From Haloplasma contractile (GTDB lineage: Bacteria > Bacillota_I > Bacilli_A > Haloplasmatales > Haloplasmataceae), in the NCBI GenBank assembly GCA_016841945.1, contig JAENYC010000010.1, positions 1 to 64,000 on the forward strand: 64,000 nt of DNA, written 5' to 3'. Position 1 is the first letter of the stretch; the number at the start of each line of letters is the position of its first letter. The notes under the pieces were generated by a model. It ran no database searches, was not told the origin of the DNA, and saw only the letters and a list, made by a program, of their open reading frames with translations. The position numbers and the translations under genes were made by a program. Below, one piece after another: positions 17,743-26,165 of the stretch.

Positions 17743-18783
17743 CTATACTAATAAATATGAAATACTATTAAATATATAACCAATGATAATAATACCTGTT
17801 GAAACAATAAAAATAAAGATAAATAATAATTTCTTTTTAACGACTTTACTTAATAATATCATTGATGGAAGGGATAGGGCAGTAACCCCCATCATAAAAG
17901 TTAATATAGTACCTATTCCTATTCCCTTATTAAATAATGCCTCAGCAATTGGGAGAGTACCAAAAATATCTGCATACATTGGGATAGCAATCACTGCCGC
18001 AATTAAAACTGAGAATGGGTTTTTATTTCCTAAAACATTATGTATAAATGCCTCAGGTATCCAATTATGGATGAGTGCACCAATTCCAACCCCAACAAGT
18101 ATATAAATCCAGACACGATGTATAATGTCCTTCACTTGCTGTTTAGAATACTTTATTCTATCTTTTCTCCTTAACTTATAAACATCATCTTTTTCCTCAT
18201 CAATCTCACTGTTTTCTTTTATCTCTAAAACAAAATCTTGAAGATATTTTTCAAGTTTTAATTTATCTATTATCGTTCCACCAACAACAGCGAGTATTAA
18301 TCCTACAAGTACATACGCAATGGCTACCTTTAACCCAAATCCAGGGATAGACATGATTAAAAGAACTGATGCTAAATCTACAAATGGTGAAGAGATTAAA
18401 AATGAAAATGTAACGCCTATAGGTAAACCTGCTTTAGTAAATCCAATAAAAATTGGAATACTAGAGCAAGAACAAAATGGTGTAATGGTTCCCAATATTG
18501 CACCGAGAATATTTCCTTTGATTCCTTTAACCTTACCTAATATTTTCCTTGTTCTTTCTGGTGGAAAATAACTTTGAATATAAGAAATACTAAATATTAA
18601 GATAATTAGTAAAATAAATATTTTAATTGTATCATAGATAAAAAAATGTATACTTTCACTTAATTTATCTTCCATAGATAAACCAAAAATATCTTCAATC
18701 AGTAAAACAATTAGATCATACAACCACTGCATTTTTAAAAGCTGATTACTTAACCAATTAAATACATCAGATATAAACTCCAT
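17743..18783 (-). CDS. YraQ/ArsP-family permease
   Basis: The 346-residue integral membrane protein has about eight to ten helices. The family signature PFCSCSSIPIFIGF, a Cys-rich motif in a membrane loop, is present, with a second matching half in the C-terminal repeat (NPFSVLIAAVIAIPMYAD). ArsP members export trivalent organoarsenicals; other members of the family are linked to other metals. I start at ATG 18783 because AAGGAG precedes it with 7-base spacing. It follows the arsR gene by 14 bases and overlaps nothing. Confidence 0.8.
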   Translation of the reverse strand: MEFISDVFNWLSNQLLKMQWLYDLIVLLIEDIFGLSMEDKLSESIHFFIYDTIKIFILLIILIFSISYIQSYFPPERTRKILGKVKGIKGNILGAILGTITPFCSCSSIPIFIGFTKAGLPIGVTFSFLISSPFVDLASVLLIMSIPGFGLKVAIAYVLVGLILAVVGGTIIDKLKLEKYLQDFVLEIKENSEIDEEKDDVYKLRRKDRIKYSKQQVKDIIHRVWIYILVGVGIGALIHNWIPEAFIHNVLGNKNPFSVLIAAVIAIPMYADIFGTLPIAEALFNKGIGIGTILTFMMGVTALSLPSMILLSKVVKKKLLFIFIFIVSTGIIIIGYIFNSISYLLV

Positions 18784-18797
18784 TGCAATACTCCTTA

Positions 18798-19133
18798 TCA
18801 ACTAATTTTTATAAATCTTTCTGCATTTTCACTTTTTTCTATATCTTCTTTTACTATAGGGTAGTCATTTATACTATCTAATATGTCATCTAGAATTCTT
18901 AAATATAATTTATTATTTGTTTTTAAGGAATAAAAGATAAATTGTTCATGTCTTTCATCATCTATTATTCCTAAATCTCTTAGCTTGGCTAAGTGTTTCG
19001 AGACTTTTGGTTGTGATTCATTCATAATACCGCATAGTTCGCATACACATAACCGTTGACTTTTTAACAATAAAAGTATTCTCAAACGTGTTTCGTCTGA
19101 TAACAGTTTAAAAAATTTAGTTAGTTCACTCAT
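18798..19133 (-). CDS. arsR: ArsR/SmtB-family metalloregulator
   Basis: The 111-residue winged-helix repressor has FFKLLSDETRLRILLLL, the metal-site motif LCVCELC (ELCVCD-like, an alpha-3 As/Sb-binding site) and the recognition helix SQPKVSKHLAKLRDLGI. It derepresses on binding As(III)/Sb(III) or a similar thiophilic metal. It is the first gene of the operon with the permease (18783) and thioredoxin (17729) genes. The inverted repeat at 19145-19172 just upstream is its probable operator. Confidence 0.85.
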   Translation of the reverse strand: MSELTKFFKLLSDETRLRILLLLKSQRLCVCELCGIMNESQPKVSKHLAKLRDLGIIDDERHEQFIFYSLKTNNKLYLRILDDILDSINDYPIVKEDIEKSENAERFIKIS

Positions 19134-19144
19134 ACAGTCCTCCT

Positions 19145-19172
19145 ATATACTTATATAACCAAATGCGTATAT
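19145..19172. promoter_or_regulatory. Probable ArsR operator
   Basis: The arms ATATAC and GTATAT are separated by 16 bases, directly upstream of the arsR start and its GGAGG. Placement and symmetry suit an ArsR-type site; binding is inferred. Confidence 0.45.
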
Positions 19173-19269
19173 ATGTATTATATGATGAAAAAGAAAATAT
19201 GTCAATACAACAAATTAATCATGTTAAATATATAAGACGAACATCTATTGTAAGATGTTCATCTTATAT

Positions 19270-19605
19270 TTACTTATTATCAAAACCAATTAATTGATTT
19301 AAAATCTTTTGTGCTCGTCTCCAATTATCTCTTTTAAGTTTAAGGTATTCCTTTCCCAAAGCTGTTAGACTATAATATTTTCTTTTTGTATTATTTAATC
19401 CTTCTTTCCAATAGGATTGTATATAGTGTTCTTTTTGAAGTCTTTTAAACGCAGTATAAAGCGTTGCCTCTGTTAAACTAAATTCATGATTAGTTGATTT
19501 TGTGATGATATTGTTAATTTCATATCCATAAGAATCTTTTTCTTCCAAGATAGATAATATTATTGTATCTGTATGTCCTCTTAAATAATCTCCAACTAAG
19601 TCCAT
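19270..19605 (-). CDS. PadR-family transcriptional regulator
   Basis: The 111-residue PadR-type winged helix has LRGHTDTIILSILEEKDSYGYEI and LTEATLYTAFKRLQKEHYI, followed by GLNNTKRKYYSLTALGKEYL. It lies 4 bases after the stop of the 19609 gene and is probably translated from the same mRNA. The usual arrangement (regulator first, then DUF1700-type membrane protein) is reversed here. It probably controls its own operon through the direct repeats at 20888-20939. Confidence 0.85.
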   Translation of the reverse strand: MDLVGDYLRGHTDTIILSILEEKDSYGYEINNIITKSTNHEFSLTEATLYTAFKRLQKEHYIQSYWKEGLNNTKRKYYSLTALGKEYLKLKRDNWRRAQKILNQLIGFDNK

Positions 19606-19608
19606 AAA

Positions 19609-20877
19609 TTAAATATCTCTCCAAGATTTTTGTTGTTTTTTATTTCTCATTATCGTCATGACAATATTTATAACAGTGATTAAAATTATCATAAACATAG
19701 CATACAGTTCATGAAATAATCCAATATCCAATAAATCGTCTGTTTGTATTTTATAAACGATTACGTATAACATGATAATACTCAAAAACCAAAAATAATA
19801 TCCTATTGAAAGAATACTATGATGAATTCTACCTAATAATGCGCTTATAATTAACAAAATATTTACTAATATCGCTAATAAAGGTAAAATACTGATAAAA
19901 TAGAATGAACGAGACAAGGATTCAAACAAAAATTGACCAAATATTGAGTGATAAATTTGACTTGAGTATCCATCTCCATCTACATATTCCCACCATGTAA
20001 ACGGAAGAAATAATCCAACAACAATTATTATGATTCCAAATAGAGGATAAATTAAGTAATCAAATTTACTATGATTAAATCCTATTATTTTTTGACTATA
20101 TAGAAATTCATAACTTTCTCGTATTTTACCTTTAAGATTAGTATTACCAGTTAAGAAATAATATTGATTCATTAGACGATAATAGATGCTTATAAAAATA
20201 AGTAAAAAAATAACTAATATTGTTATATAAAGGATAATATATACAATAATATATGATGTGAAAGAATCAAATACATTAATAATATTTTCTTCTAAATTTA
20301 TTAAGTCAAAGTCATAATCAATTAAGCTAGAACTTTGATCTAATAATATAAAATATCTGATAATGTTCATCAACAAGTTAACCATAGTAAAAGATAGACT
20401 AATTGCCCAAAATATAAAACTAGTTTTCATATACTTGAATATCTTTTGTAGTAACATATTGTGTTTTTTAATATCCATATACTCTTTTCTAACATATTGA
20501 GAATACGAATAGAGATAATAAGCCGCACCACTAAATAGTAAAATACTAATTGCAGTTATAATAGTGCCTGTAACTACAGTAAATAATGTGATGAGAAGTC
20601 CAAATATACTGAGAATTGCACCACTCATCAGTAGAATATCAGGAATACTTGGTTTAATACTGTATACTTCTGGAATTTCATTAAATTTACTATCAGAAAA
20701 ATCTCCCATTGATTTAATTGCTTCGATATAAGCATCATCAGGTTTTTTTCCTTCATCTAAGTATTCATGATATCTGTCAGTTAAATTAGCGATAATCTCT
20801 TGTTTTAAATCTTCAATATCATCACGTTTATCAAAACGAAATTGATAATTCACATATTGTTTTATTTTATTTTCCAT
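19609..20877 (-). CDS. DUF1700-like membrane protein with an N-terminal permease-prefix domain
   Basis: In this 422-residue protein the first 70 residues form a soluble helical domain with EIIANLTDRYHEYLDEGKKPDDAY and AIKSMGDFSDS, as in proteins that travel with PadR regulators (DUF1700/permease prefix). About ten membrane segments follow. No transport or enzymatic motif is seen. ATG 20877 is preceded by AGGAGATTTT, and the promoter and direct repeats lie just upstream. It is co-transcribed with the PadR gene 19605. Confidence 0.7.
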   Translation of the reverse strand: MENKIKQYVNYQFRFDKRDDIEDLKQEIIANLTDRYHEYLDEGKKPDDAYIEAIKSMGDFSDSKFNEIPEVYSIKPSIPDILLMSGAILSIFGLLITLFTVVTGTIITAISILLFSGAAYYLYSYSQYVRKEYMDIKKHNMLLQKIFKYMKTSFIFWAISLSFTMVNLLMNIIRYFILLDQSSSLIDYDFDLINLEENIINVFDSFTSYIIVYIILYITILVIFLLIFISIYYRLMNQYYFLTGNTNLKGKIRESYEFLYSQKIIGFNHSKFDYLIYPLFGIIIIVVGLFLPFTWWEYVDGDGYSSQIYHSIFGQFLFESLSRSFYFISILPLLAILVNILLIISALLGRIHHSILSIGYYFWFLSIIMLYVIVYKIQTDDLLDIGLFHELYAMFMIILITVINIVMTIMRNKKQQKSWRDI

Positions 20878-20887
20878 AAAATCTCCT

Positions 20888-20939
20888 ATATACCTAATCT
20901 GTTTATGTATATATTATATGCCTCATATACCTAATCTGT
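20888..20939 (-). promoter_or_regulatory. Two 15-bp direct repeats, probable PadR operators
   Basis: ACAGATTAGGTATAT (minus-strand reading) occurs exactly at 20888-20902 and 20925-20939, 37 bases apart. The upstream copy overlaps the -35 region and the other lies just before the ribosome binding site. Exact duplication in this short AT-rich space argues for protein binding. Confidence 0.6.
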
Positions 20940-20942
20940 CAA
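20913..20942 (-). promoter_or_regulatory. Sigma-A promoter of the DUF1700-PadR operon
   Basis: TTGACA (20937-20942) and TATAAT (20913-20918) on the minus strand are separated by 18 bases. A copy of the 15-bp repeat overlaps the -35 box and spacer. Confidence 0.7.
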
Positions 20943-20972
20943 GGTATTGAAGTAAAAAAATTATATTTATAT

Positions 20973-20999
20973 AAAAAAAGCGATATAATCGCTTTTTTT
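20973..20999 (-). terminator. Terminator of the Cys-rich protein gene
   Basis: A stem, AAAAGCGAT / ATCGCTTTT, with long A and T runs spans the stop codon of the 20998 gene. Confidence 0.8.
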
Positions 21000-21432
21000 A
21001 TCCTTTTATTTTTACTCTACATTCTTTTCCATCCCACAAAGTTTCTAATACCTCATAAGTACTATCTGGATTTACACCTTTTACCATTCCTTCCATAGGA
21101 TTTAGACAATAAATATGACAAGGATTAGCATTAGTCATTTGTTTAGCCATTGCACATAACTTACAAGATTGATTAATCGCGGTAAATCCATCTTCTTCCT
21201 CTTCAATTTCCCACTTTGCACAATTATAAATTTCACATGATTTTTTGAAAACATCTTGTGCTTCTTTAATTCCTAAACTATCTGCTCGTGTTTTTCCCAT
21301 CATCAATTGTTCTTTTCTCTTTTGGTCTGTTACTGTCTCTAAAACACCTTCCTTATCAAAATAACGAACAGCATCAGCTAAAACACCTGCATAAGCAATT
21401 TCTAAAAATTTTACTTTTTTCTCTAACTCCAT
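20998..21432 (-). CDS. Cysteine-rich cytoplasmic protein, possibly ATC-hydrolase family
   Basis: The 144-residue protein has clustered cysteines: KSCEIYNCAKW, QSCKLCAM and NPCHIYC, and otherwise a helical N-terminus (EIAYAGVLADAVRYFDKEG). The pattern suggests metal binding and is somewhat like L-2-amino-thiazoline-4-carboxylate hydrolase-type proteins, a tentative match. It lies 76 bases after the ECF sigma factor gene on the same strand. ATG 21432 follows ATAGGAGGACTTTTTT. Confidence 0.55.
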   Translation of the reverse strand: MELEKKVKFLEIAYAGVLADAVRYFDKEGVLETVTDQKRKEQLMMGKTRADSLGIKEAQDVFKKSCEIYNCAKWEIEEEEDGFTAINQSCKLCAMAKQMTNANPCHIYCLNPMEGMVKGVNPDSTYEVLETLWDGKECRVKIKG

Positions 21433-21508
21433 AAAAAAGTCCTCCTATTTAATGATAGACCTTTAGGTCTTCATTAATATTAGGGGAATAAAATTAAAAT
21501 TTGTGACA

Positions 21509-22195
21509 TCATTTGATAAAATTTATCCAAAAATTTTTCTGCGGAAGAATTTTATTAGATTCTAAATAAATATTCGCTTTTCTAACAAACCGTCTTACCT
21601 TTTGATACTCTTTCTGTAAATCAATTTCAGTGACTAAGTGCTTCATCCTACAGTTACATTTACCTTTTGGATTGTATAAAATACATTCTTTATTAAGAAA
21701 ATTCTTTAATTTTTTTCTACATCGTGATACTATCTTCCTCATTGTTGCAGGTTCTTTCTCTAATATATCACTTATTTCTTCATAGGATAGTTCTACCATA
21801 TCTCTAAATAAGTAAGCTAAACGACTCTCTTCATCTAAACAATGTAAGATACCCGTTAAACATTTATCACACATTTCTTTAATCCAAATATGTTTATCAT
21901 AATCATATTGATAGGGAACTACTAATGGTTCACCTCGAAAATAACTGCTTAAAAAATTAGTCGTGTATTTCTTTTCATTTTTACAATAACGAATCACTGT
22001 ATGATAAGTAACGGTATAAATCCAAGTAGATAATTTTGATTCTCCTCTATATTTGGGTAATCCCTTCACAATTTCTAACCACACTTCTTGTGCAGCATCC
22101 TTAGCATCGTCTTCTTTTTGAATCATTCGATGACAAAGTGATGAGACTAAAGGTCCATACTGATTGACTATATCATTTGTACATATTGCTTCCAA
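21509..22195 (-). CDS. ECF-type RNA polymerase sigma factor with a Cys-containing C-terminal extension
   Basis: The 228-residue protein has sigma region 2 in KDAAQEVWLEIVKGLPKYRGESKLSTWIYTVTYHTVI and region 4 in LSYEEISDILEKEPATMRKIVSRCRKKLKNFL. About 60 extra residues after region 4 include KECILYNPKGKCNCRMKHL, a small Cys cluster that could bind a metal or act as a redox switch. TTG 22195 is used, with AGGAG 7 bases upstream. No anti-sigma factor is visible next to it; the following Cys-rich gene (20998) may be a partner (inference). Confidence 0.75.
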   Translation of the reverse strand: MEAICTNDIVNQYGPLVSSLCHRMIQKEDDAKDAAQEVWLEIVKGLPKYRGESKLSTWIYTVTYHTVIRYCKNEKKYTTNFLSSYFRGEPLVVPYQYDYDKHIWIKEMCDKCLTGILHCLDEESRLAYLFRDMVELSYEEISDILEKEPATMRKIVSRCRKKLKNFLNKECILYNPKGKCNCRMKHLVTEIDLQKEYQKVRRFVRKANIYLESNKILPQKNFWINFIK

Positions 22196-22249
22196 TTTAA
22201 TTCTCCTATTCTAAATTAATCAATAATTGAAACAATCTAATATTTTATG

Positions 22250-22606
22250 TTAGGATTTTCTACGAGCCACAACTCTTGTGAATCCTAAATATTCTCCACC
22301 ATCAGCTTTTAATAAATCTATATTACCATTTCTTTGCCATAGGCCTGATGCTTTTGCTGTTGTTTCCCATCTAAGCCACAAATCCCATCCATTAGGTGGG
22401 TTTCAACATCAAATTCTTTTAGTAAACTTAGAACCACAATGCCTATTTGACCATTTGTTTTTAATAACTTTATAAACTTGAGTAGATATAGCTCATCTGA
22501 ACCAAAATAATGATAAGCATCAATACTAATAATTGTGTCAAAAAAATCATTAGCATATGGAAGGGTATGGGCTTCTTTTAAACAGATTTGGTTAGATTTG
22601 ATCAGA
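22250..22606 (-). pseudogene. Remnant of a class I SAM methyltransferase
   Basis: The minus strand encodes, in one frame, EAHTLPYANDFFDTIISIDAYHYFG and LKTNGQIGIVVLSLLKEF. After a frame change near 22395 it encodes GWDLWLRWETTAKASGLW and, at the end, KADGGEYLGFTRVVARRK. This C-terminus and the IDAYHYFG motif are typical of a small-molecule methyltransferase family. The N-terminal SAM-binding motif I is absent and part of the middle is deleted, so this is a decayed fragment. Confidence 0.7.
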
Positions 22607-22640
22607 TTTTTTTAAACTGTTTTATACCCCTTCAATTAAG

Positions 22641-23636
22641 TTATAATTTTAAATTATTATCGTATAAAAGTATTGCTTCACTTTCTTTATATTGTCTATT
22701 CATCTCTTCTGTTTCAAAATAAGTCATGAATAGTTTTTCAACAGGTACAGTCATTTTTACTAAATAGACACTTTGATACTGAGGATTATTAAAATCACTG
22801 AAGCTTTTAGCCACTTCTAAGTTAAAAGTACATGGTAAAAAAGTTCTAAATATCTCTTTCCATTTACTTTCACTAGACATGCCTCTATATAATACTACTT
22901 CATGAATATTCAATAAATGATAATAAGCTCTTATAAATGCTAGTCGATGAATAAGATATTTTCTTCTATTTTCTTTACTTCCTAATCCCTCAAATATATC
23001 TTTTGTTCTTGGGATTTTACCCTGATATGAAGCAAGTCCCATCTCAGCTAAAACTATTTTCATACCTTTAATCCATTCACCTGAATTAGGATTTAATACC
23101 ATTGTTTCAGATGTATATTTTTCCTCTTTTAATAAATGAACCGATTCCATATAATGTTTTAAATCAGTTGCTAGCATTTTTGAACCTTCACATGATGTAA
23201 AATCAATTTTATGGTTTTTTTTAAAAAATACAGCATTCTTGTTTACCCATTTAATGATTTCTTCTTTTTTTCTATCAATTTCAATATTTGTTTCTTTTTG
23301 AATTTCCATATTTATTTCAATATTTAATACCTGTTGATAAGTTTGAATTTTGTTGATTATTAACTTTACTTGTGATTCATTCAATATTAAAGAATCCTTT
23401 TCAAACTGAAACAATTTTATATCTTCTGCAGGTAAATCCCAAAACTTCCCTTTATCTTCAAACTTTGTAATTCTCCACCTAAACATGGCACTATCTTCAA
23501 AATATTTCTCTATATATCCATTAGTCCTTCTTCCATCAAGTAGTCGACACTTATTTTCTGGAACTAAATATTTTATATGTCCTGAAATAAATTCACTATC
23601 AGGTTTTTTATTTTTATCAAATTCATGAATACTCAT
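22641..23636 (-). CDS. ADP-ribosyltransferase-fold protein
   Basis: In this 331-residue protein the C-terminal third has the arginine-specific/VIP2-like ART layout: VVLYRGM (the NAD-binding Arg, about residue 245), FLPCTFNLEVAKSFSDF (in place of the STS strand), and VKMTVPVEKLF followed by YKESEAILLY with the ExE motif (Glu-Ser-Glu). The first 230 residues are of unknown fold, with a charged helical section (QKETNIEIDRKKEEIIKW). The target is unknown; it could modify a protein or a nucleic acid. ATG 23636 is one base from the stop of the nucleoside phosphorylase frame and is preceded by GGGGGATAGT, so the two are coupled. Confidence 0.6.
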   Translation of the reverse strand: MSIHEFDKNKKPDSEFISGHIKYLVPENKCRLLDGRRTNGYIEKYFEDSAMFRWRITKFEDKGKFWDLPAEDIKLFQFEKDSLILNESQVKLIINKIQTYQQVLNIEINMEIQKETNIEIDRKKEEIIKWVNKNAVFFKKNHKIDFTSCEGSKMLATDLKHYMESVHLLKEEKYTSETMVLNPNSGEWIKGMKIVLAEMGLASYQGKIPRTKDIFEGLGSKENRRKYLIHRLAFIRAYYHLLNIHEVVLYRGMSSESKWKEIFRTFLPCTFNLEVAKSFSDFNNPQYQSVYLVKMTVPVEKLFMTYFETEEMNRQYKESEAILLYDNNLKL

Positions 23637-23637
23637 A

Positions 23638-24394
23638 CTATCCCCCTATTTTTTTCAACAAACCATTAATTAATAAAGCTATATTTTTTCCTCTTGACCT
23701 ATGATATCTTTCAGTATATTCTTGACTACGACCAGTTAGATGCTGGTTCATTGCAGCATTATCTGACACACATAATAAAGCGGTCCCACGTTTCTCCATT
23801 AAATTCATACATCTAAAAAAAACTGCAGTCTCCATTTCAATTGCTTCAGCTCCCATCTTACAAATTTCATCTAAATGCGTATATTCACAATAAATAGAAT
23901 CTATTGAATAAACTTTTTTTCTTATGATATCAATATCACACTCTTTTCCAACCTCTAATAAATGAGTGGTTATTTTCACTTAAGTAAAAAGAAGCACCTT
24001 CACCAGAAATTGAACAATTTGGAATTATGATATCTCCTAATTGAATATCATCCTTTAAAGCACCCACTGCTCCTATAAAAAGTATATTATTACATTTTCC
24101 ATGTCCCAAAGTCAAACAACAATCAATCACATTTGATGCACCACTTGCTGTTTGAATATATCCAACCTTTTTATTTTCAATTTCTAATACGTATCCGTTA
24201 TAATATGGTCCTTCCTTGACTTGTTCAATATCATAATTATATTTTAACCATACTTTTTCTGGTTTCCAAGATGGCGCAACAATGATTAAATCATATTTCT
24301 CTTCATCATCTAAACCATATGTCGTTTTCATTATATTCTCTGAATTACTATGTTTTTTCATATTATTCTGTAGTTTTTCATATATTTTTTTCAT
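23638..24394 (-). pseudogene. Frameshifted nucleoside phosphorylase (PNP/UDP family)
   Basis: Two overlapping frames make one phosphorylase-type protein. The first frame (ATG 24394 after AAAGGTGG) carries YDLIIVAPSWKPEKVWLKYN, GYIQTASGASNVIDCC and ILFIGAVGALKDDIQLGDIIIP. The second frame continues THLLEVGKECDIDIIR and holds EAIEMETAVFF (the conserved EMExA motif) and LLCVSDN. The shift lies near 23960-23980, in GAAAATAACCAC, without an obvious slippery run. As read, the enzyme is broken; one extra or missing base would restore it. Confidence 0.75.
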
Positions 24395-24574
24395 AGAAAC
24401 CACCTTTTGAAACTTAATTCTACTAATATTATAACAAAATATAAATTTACTTGATATATATATTATATAATTTTATTAATTAATGATAGATGTTTCGATA
24501 CTAAATCACCAATTTTATTCACTCATTTTTATTCATAATAACTTGAAATTATAATCTCTACTTACTCTATATAG

Positions 24575-25324
24575 TTAGTTATAATCATACCGAAAAGTTT
24601 TAACAGATACTATAATGCCGATAAAACCGATTATTAATAAAAAGATAATTTGCCATAAATAATTTGTTAATGAGTTTCCTAAAGATACACCTTTTAACAC
24701 ATTAATACCGTGAGTTAATGGCATGATATAAGCAATGTTTTTCAATAATTTTGGCATGATTTCATAAGGTATTGTTGCACCAGAGAGAAAAAACATCGGA
24801 AAATATATTAGAGTACTGAGTAAATTAGCTGTCTTTATTGAGTTAGAAACACTCGCTATAAATAGTCCTATTGAATAAATAGGAATTGTGATGATTAAAT
24901 AAACTAAACCAAAAATTAAAAAACTACCTTTTAATTGATAATTGAAAAAGATATAGGCGGTTAATAAAACAAGTGTTGATGAAATTAATGCGATGACAAG
25001 ATTTGTGAAAAACTGTACACCTAACAATAAAAATGGAGAAGTTGGTGTAACTTGAAATCTTCTTAATATTCTTTTTTCTCTATAACTTGATATGGTTAAC
25101 GGGATTCCCATTAGTCCTGAAGCACAAATTCCTATTGTCACAACAGCCGGAACTCCCTGTTGAACTAATGTAATAGATGAACTTTCACTAACTGTATCAT
25201 TTCCATATAAGGTTCCTAATAAAAGCATGATACCAACAGGTAAAATCACGCCAAATAAAACACCTGAGAATTCTCTAATAGATAATTTTAATTCAATTTT
25301 AGACAATGTGTAAAAAGCTTTCAT
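24575..25324 (-). CDS. ABC-2 transporter permease
   Basis: The 249-residue protein has six transmembrane helices and the ABC-2 motif FLSGATIPYEIMPKLLKNIAYIMPLTHG near its end. It has the conserved amphipathic region after helix 2 (SSYREKRILRRFQVTPTSP). It is the membrane partner of the ATPase encoded directly upstream, whose end it overlaps by 26 bases. ATG 25324 follows GGAGAGGAGAACGAAA. It probably exports a drug or lipid. Confidence 0.9.
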   Translation of the reverse strand: MKAFYTLSKIELKLSIREFSGVLFGVILPVGIMLLLGTLYGNDTVSESSSITLVQQGVPAVVTIGICASGLMGIPLTISSYREKRILRRFQVTPTSPFLLLGVQFFTNLVIALISSTLVLLTAYIFFNYQLKGSFLIFGLVYLIITIPIYSIGLFIASVSNSIKTANLLSTLIYFPMFFLSGATIPYEIMPKLLKNIAYIMPLTHGINVLKGVSLGNSLTNYLWQIIFLLIIGFIGIIVSVKTFRYDYN

Positions 25325-26045
25325 TTTCGTTCTCCTCTCCAATATAATGTAAATAAGCATCTTCAAGATTAGATAATCCTGACTTTGTAACTATTTCTTT
25401 TGGTGTACCTTGAACAACCTTATTTCCTTTATTCATTATTATTACCTCATCACATAAATATTCTACCTCGTCCATATAATGTGATGTTAAAAAGATGGTT
25501 AATCCATTTTGTTTAAGTAATTTTAATAATCTCCATACTTCTCGTCTTGCTTTTGGATCTAATCCCGTAGTTAGTTCATCTAGAAAAACAAGTTTAGGTT
25601 TATTCATTAATGCAATTAAAACGGACAATTTTTGTCTTTCTCCACCTGAAAGTTTGGCAACTTCATGATTTGTTTTATCGCTAAGACCGAATTGTTTTAA
25701 ATATGACTTCCAATCAATTGTATCCTTATATAATGCTGCGATCATTTCACACATTTCGCCAACGCGTATTCTATCTGGGAAAAAGTTCTTTTGAAATTGT
25801 ACTCCAATTGCTTTACATATTTCTTTTTTCGACTCAACTATTTTCATCCCTAAAATTTCGATATTGCCTTTATCATAATTTTTCATTTCAAGGATACAAT
25901 CAATTGTGGTTGATTTTCCAGCACCATTTGGGCCAAGCAACCCAAAAATTTGTCCTTCCTTTACTTCTAAACTTAGATTATTCACAGCACATAAATCCTT
26001 ATAATATTTTGTTAAGTTTTTAACTGATAAAACTATTTTTTGCAT
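25299..26045 (-). CDS. ABC transporter ATP-binding protein
   Basis: The 248-residue protein has Walker A GPNGAGKST, the signature LSGGERQKLSV, Walker B LVFLDELTTGLDP and the H-loop TSHYMDEVE. In Walker B the usual DEP is DEL, an unusual Leu for Pro that should not disturb catalysis. ATG 26045 is chosen because AAAGGAGAAAATTTA precedes it; the longer in-frame N-terminal extension has no ribosome site and is not conserved-looking. It pairs with the 24575 permease. Confidence 0.9.
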   Translation of the reverse strand: MQKIVLSVKNLTKYYKDLCAVNNLSLEVKEGQIFGLLGPNGAGKSTTIDCILEMKNYDKGNIEILGMKIVESKKEICKAIGVQFQKNFFPDRIRVGEMCEMIAALYKDTIDWKSYLKQFGLSDKTNHEVAKLSGGERQKLSVLIALMNKPKLVFLDELTTGLDPKARREVWRLLKLLKQNGLTIFLTSHYMDEVEYLCDEVIIMNKGNKVVQGTPKEIVTKSGLSNLEDAYLHYIGEENENESFLHIV

Positions 26046-26143
26046 TAAATTTTCTCCTTTCACTTTATCTATCTGATATTCTAAACCATCCCCTAAAAGG
26101 ACAGTCAATAGATATTTTAGAAAAAATTTAAAATAACTAAAAA

Positions 26144-26165
26144 AATCACTGCTTTCACAGTGATT
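26144..26165 (-). terminator. Terminator overlapping the desulfhydrase stop codon
   Basis: AATCACTG / CAGTGATT with a 6-base loop is followed by TTTTTTT on the minus strand. The stem includes the last codons and TGA of the 26155 gene. Confidence 0.75.

Noticed and set aside
22278-22475. 65-residue plus-strand ORF
   Set aside because: It is the reverse frame of the methyltransferase remnant, which explains the sequence on the other strand.
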